Source: an uncultured Oscillospiraceae bacterium
GTDB taxonomy: Bacteria > Bacillota > Clostridia > Oscillospirales > Oscillospiraceae
Length of the DNA: 5,327 nucleotides
NCBI GenBank assembly: GCA_910577415.1
Contig: CAJTLK010000087.1
Span: forward strand, 1-5,327
Reading direction: 5' to 3'
Part shown: one piece after another, positions 3,832 to 5,327 of the stretch
Layout of the letters: the number at the start of each line of letters is the position of its first letter
Position numbering within the stretch: the first letter of the stretch is position 1
Notes under the pieces: model-generated
Database searches by the model: none
Seen by the model: only the letters and a program-made list of their open reading frames with translations
What the model was told of the DNA's origin: nothing
Translations under genes and position numbers: made by a program

Positions 3832-5327
3832 ATGAAAATGAAGAAGCGGATCAGTCTGACGCTGGCGCTGGTCATGGCGGTGTCCCTGGCTCTTCCGGCC
3901 CGGGCGGCGGAGGGAGGCGGAAAGCTGCACCCCGTAGCGCAGCCGGAGACGCCGGCGCCGGTCCTGGTGTCGGTGCCGGTCCAGCCTATCGCTCCGGCCA
4001 ATGATGGGAGCTATTCCGATACGGAGGGCCACTATGCCTCCAGGGTGATCGATATCTGGAGCGGTTACGGTGTGCTCAAGGGGTATGAGGATGGTACTTT
4101 CCGTCCCGACGGCACCATTACCCGGGCGGAGCTGGCCGCGGTGCTGGACCGGGTGATGGGGTATCAGGAGGCGGCGGAGAATACCTTTGCCGACCTACCC
4201 GCCGAGCGGTGGTATACCGATTGCCTTCTCCGTCTGGTTCAGCAGGGGATCTTTAACGGCAGCGAGGATAAACAGATGAATCCCGAGGCTCCCATCACCC
4301 GACAGGAGACTTTCGCGGCCCTGGCTCGGGCGCTGATGCTGGAGGAGAGCGACAAGGCCGCCGGCTTTGCCGATGATGAAGACATTTCGGCCTGGGCCAA
4401 GGGATATGTGTCCGCCATGAAGCAGGCGGGATATATCCAGGGCGACCAGGACGGGAACCTCCGTCCTGGGGCGCCCATCACCCGGGCGGAGGTCGTCACC
4501 ATTCTGGATAAGATGGCGGCGGGGTTTATCCATGCCGACGGAACCTATTCCGAGGACTGCAAGGGAAATTTGTTTGTCAACGCTAAGGATGTGAAGCTGA
4601 AGGACATGAGCGTTGACGGGGATCTGGTCATCACCGACGGCGTGGGCGACGGGGACGTGTATCTGGAGAATGTGAAGGTCAGCGGCACCCTGATCATTCG
4701 CGGCGGCGGAGAGAACTCTGTTCATATTGTGGGTGACGCATCAAAATACGGAGCCATTATCGTCACCAAGACCGCGTCTGGTCGGGTCCGGCTGGTGAGT
4801 GAGAAGGGGGCGGTGATCCCCATTATCAATGTAAACGACGGTCTGGACGGCGTGATCATAGAGGGGATCTCCAACACCCAGGTCGTGGTGGCGGGTAAAG
4901 TAGAGGTCATTTTTGCCGGGAATGTGCAGTCGGCAAAGGTGGCGGTAAATGTGCCCGGAGCCTCCGTAAAGGTGGAGAGCGGAGCCACCCTTGCCAGCCT
5001 GGATGTGGCGAAAACAGCGAAGGACAGTAAGGTATCTGTAGAGAAGGGCGCAAAGGTGACTACGCTGACCATGGCGGCCAAGAGCACCGTAGAGAATAAC
5101 GGCACAGTGTCCCGGATCAAGGTAGAGGCCGACGGCGTCCAGATCGACGGCAAGAAGCCCGGTTCCCTGGTGGTGGCAGAGGGGGGCGCCCGGCCCACGG
5201 GTACAGGGGCAAAGGTGACGGTGGCCACCTCCGGCGGCTCCTCTTCCTCTGAGAGCACACCGACTCCCGCACCGGGCACCACCCCCACGCCGGAGCCGGA
5301 CGTGACGCCTACGCCGCCCCCGGCCTC
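3832..5327 (+). CDS. Exported S-layer homology (SLH) domain protein, 5' part (498 codons seen)
   Basis: A cell-surface protein, probably held on the wall by SLH repeats binding a pyruvylated secondary wall polymer. A Sec signal peptide covers residues 1-25 or 26 (MKMKKR, a hydrophobic LTLALVMAVSLAL core, then ARA-A). Three SLH repeats follow at about 61-111, 119-168 and 179-230, each with the TRAE-type motif (TITRAE 95-100, PITRQE 154-159, PITRAE 215-220). Residues about 245-450 are beta-rich and repetitive. They include GDLVITDGVGDGDVYLENV (263-281), a segment I recall from other Firmicute SLH proteins, and about 20-residue repeats of the form VxVExGAxVxxLxV at 377-436. A Ser then Thr/Pro linker (about 467-498) runs off the window, so the C-terminal domain is unseen. 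ATG at 3832 fits the AAGGA site better than the ATG at 3838. The gene is divergent from rimP. Its specific function is unknown. Confidence 0.93.
   Translation, partial: MKMKKRISLTLALVMAVSLALPARAAEGGGKLHPVAQPETPAPVLVSVPVQPIAPANDGSYSDTEGHYASRVIDIWSGYGVLKGYEDGTFRPDGTITRAELAAVLDRVMGYQEAAENTFADLPAERWYTDCLLRLVQQGIFNGSEDKQMNPEAPITRQETFAALARALMLEESDKAAGFADDEDISAWAKGYVSAMKQAGYIQGDQDGNLRPGAPITRAEVVTILDKMAAGFIHADGTYSEDCKGNLFVNAKDVKLKDMSVDGDLVITDGVGDGDVYLENVKVSGTLIIRGGGENSVHIVGDASKYGAIIVTKTASGRVRLVSEKGAVIPIINVNDGLDGVIIEGISNTQVVVAGKVEVIFAGNVQSAKVAVNVPGASVKVESGATLASLDVAKTAKDSKVSVEKGAKVTTLTMAAKSTVENNGTVSRIKVEADGVQIDGKKPGSLVVAEGGARPTGTGAKVTVATSGGSSSSESTPTPAPGTTPTPEPDVTPTPPPA

Noticed and set aside
4195..5288. 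Two minus-strand open frames of 176 and 188 codons opposite the SLH gene
   Set aside because: The plus-strand frame encodes a signal peptide, three SLH repeats and a beta-rich region, so the antisense frames are by-products of codon bias.
1..5327. CRISPR array, tRNA, rRNA, insertion sequence, phage or defence system
   Set aside because: No spaced direct repeats, cloverleaf, transposase or toxin-like genes were seen; nearly all sequence is explained by the operon, the control region and the SLH gene.

Overview
The window looks like chromosome from a GC-rich Gram-positive Firmicute, most likely a gut Clostridia of the Oscillospiraceae type (Flavonifractor, Lawsonibacter or Intestinimonas relatives). 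The taxonomic call is inference. It rests on the conserved rimP-nusA-rnpM-ylxQ-infB gene order, the GC-rich codon use, strong AGGAGG ribosome binding sites, an SLH-domain surface protein, and short GC-rich intergenic palindromes of a kind I recall from that group.

Positions 1-3503 are minus-strand and hold the transcription/translation operon, read right to left: rimP (30S maturation), nusA (elongation/termination factor), rnpM/ylxR (RNase P modulator family), ylxQ (L7Ae-like RNA binder) and the first 313 codons of infB (IF-2), which leaves the window inside the G1 GTP-binding motif. rimP-nusA and rnpM-ylxQ are tightly packed, the latter with an 8-base overlap. The nusA-rnpM and ylxQ-infB gaps instead carry conspicuous inverted repeats. 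The products connect ribosome assembly, transcription termination, tRNA processing and translation initiation.

Positions 3504-3831 are an AT-rich divergent control region. It holds a good sigma-A type promoter for the operon (TTGCAT, 17 bp, TATAAT with extended -10). A 10-bp hairpin with a short, quickly interrupted T-tract follows inside the leader, just before rimP. This is the architecture expected of an attenuator, and NusA feedback is an obvious hypothesis. A second, weaker promoter faces right, with a leader of about 108 nt containing mutually exclusive pairing segments.

Positions 3832-5327 (plus strand) hold the 5' part of an exported S-layer-homology protein: signal peptide, three SLH repeats for cell-wall anchoring, a beta-rich repetitive region and a Ser/Thr/Pro linker cut by the window edge. 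I see no CRISPR array, tRNA, rRNA, transposase or defence system. The window is mainly a housekeeping operon; the noteworthy material is regulatory and structural.
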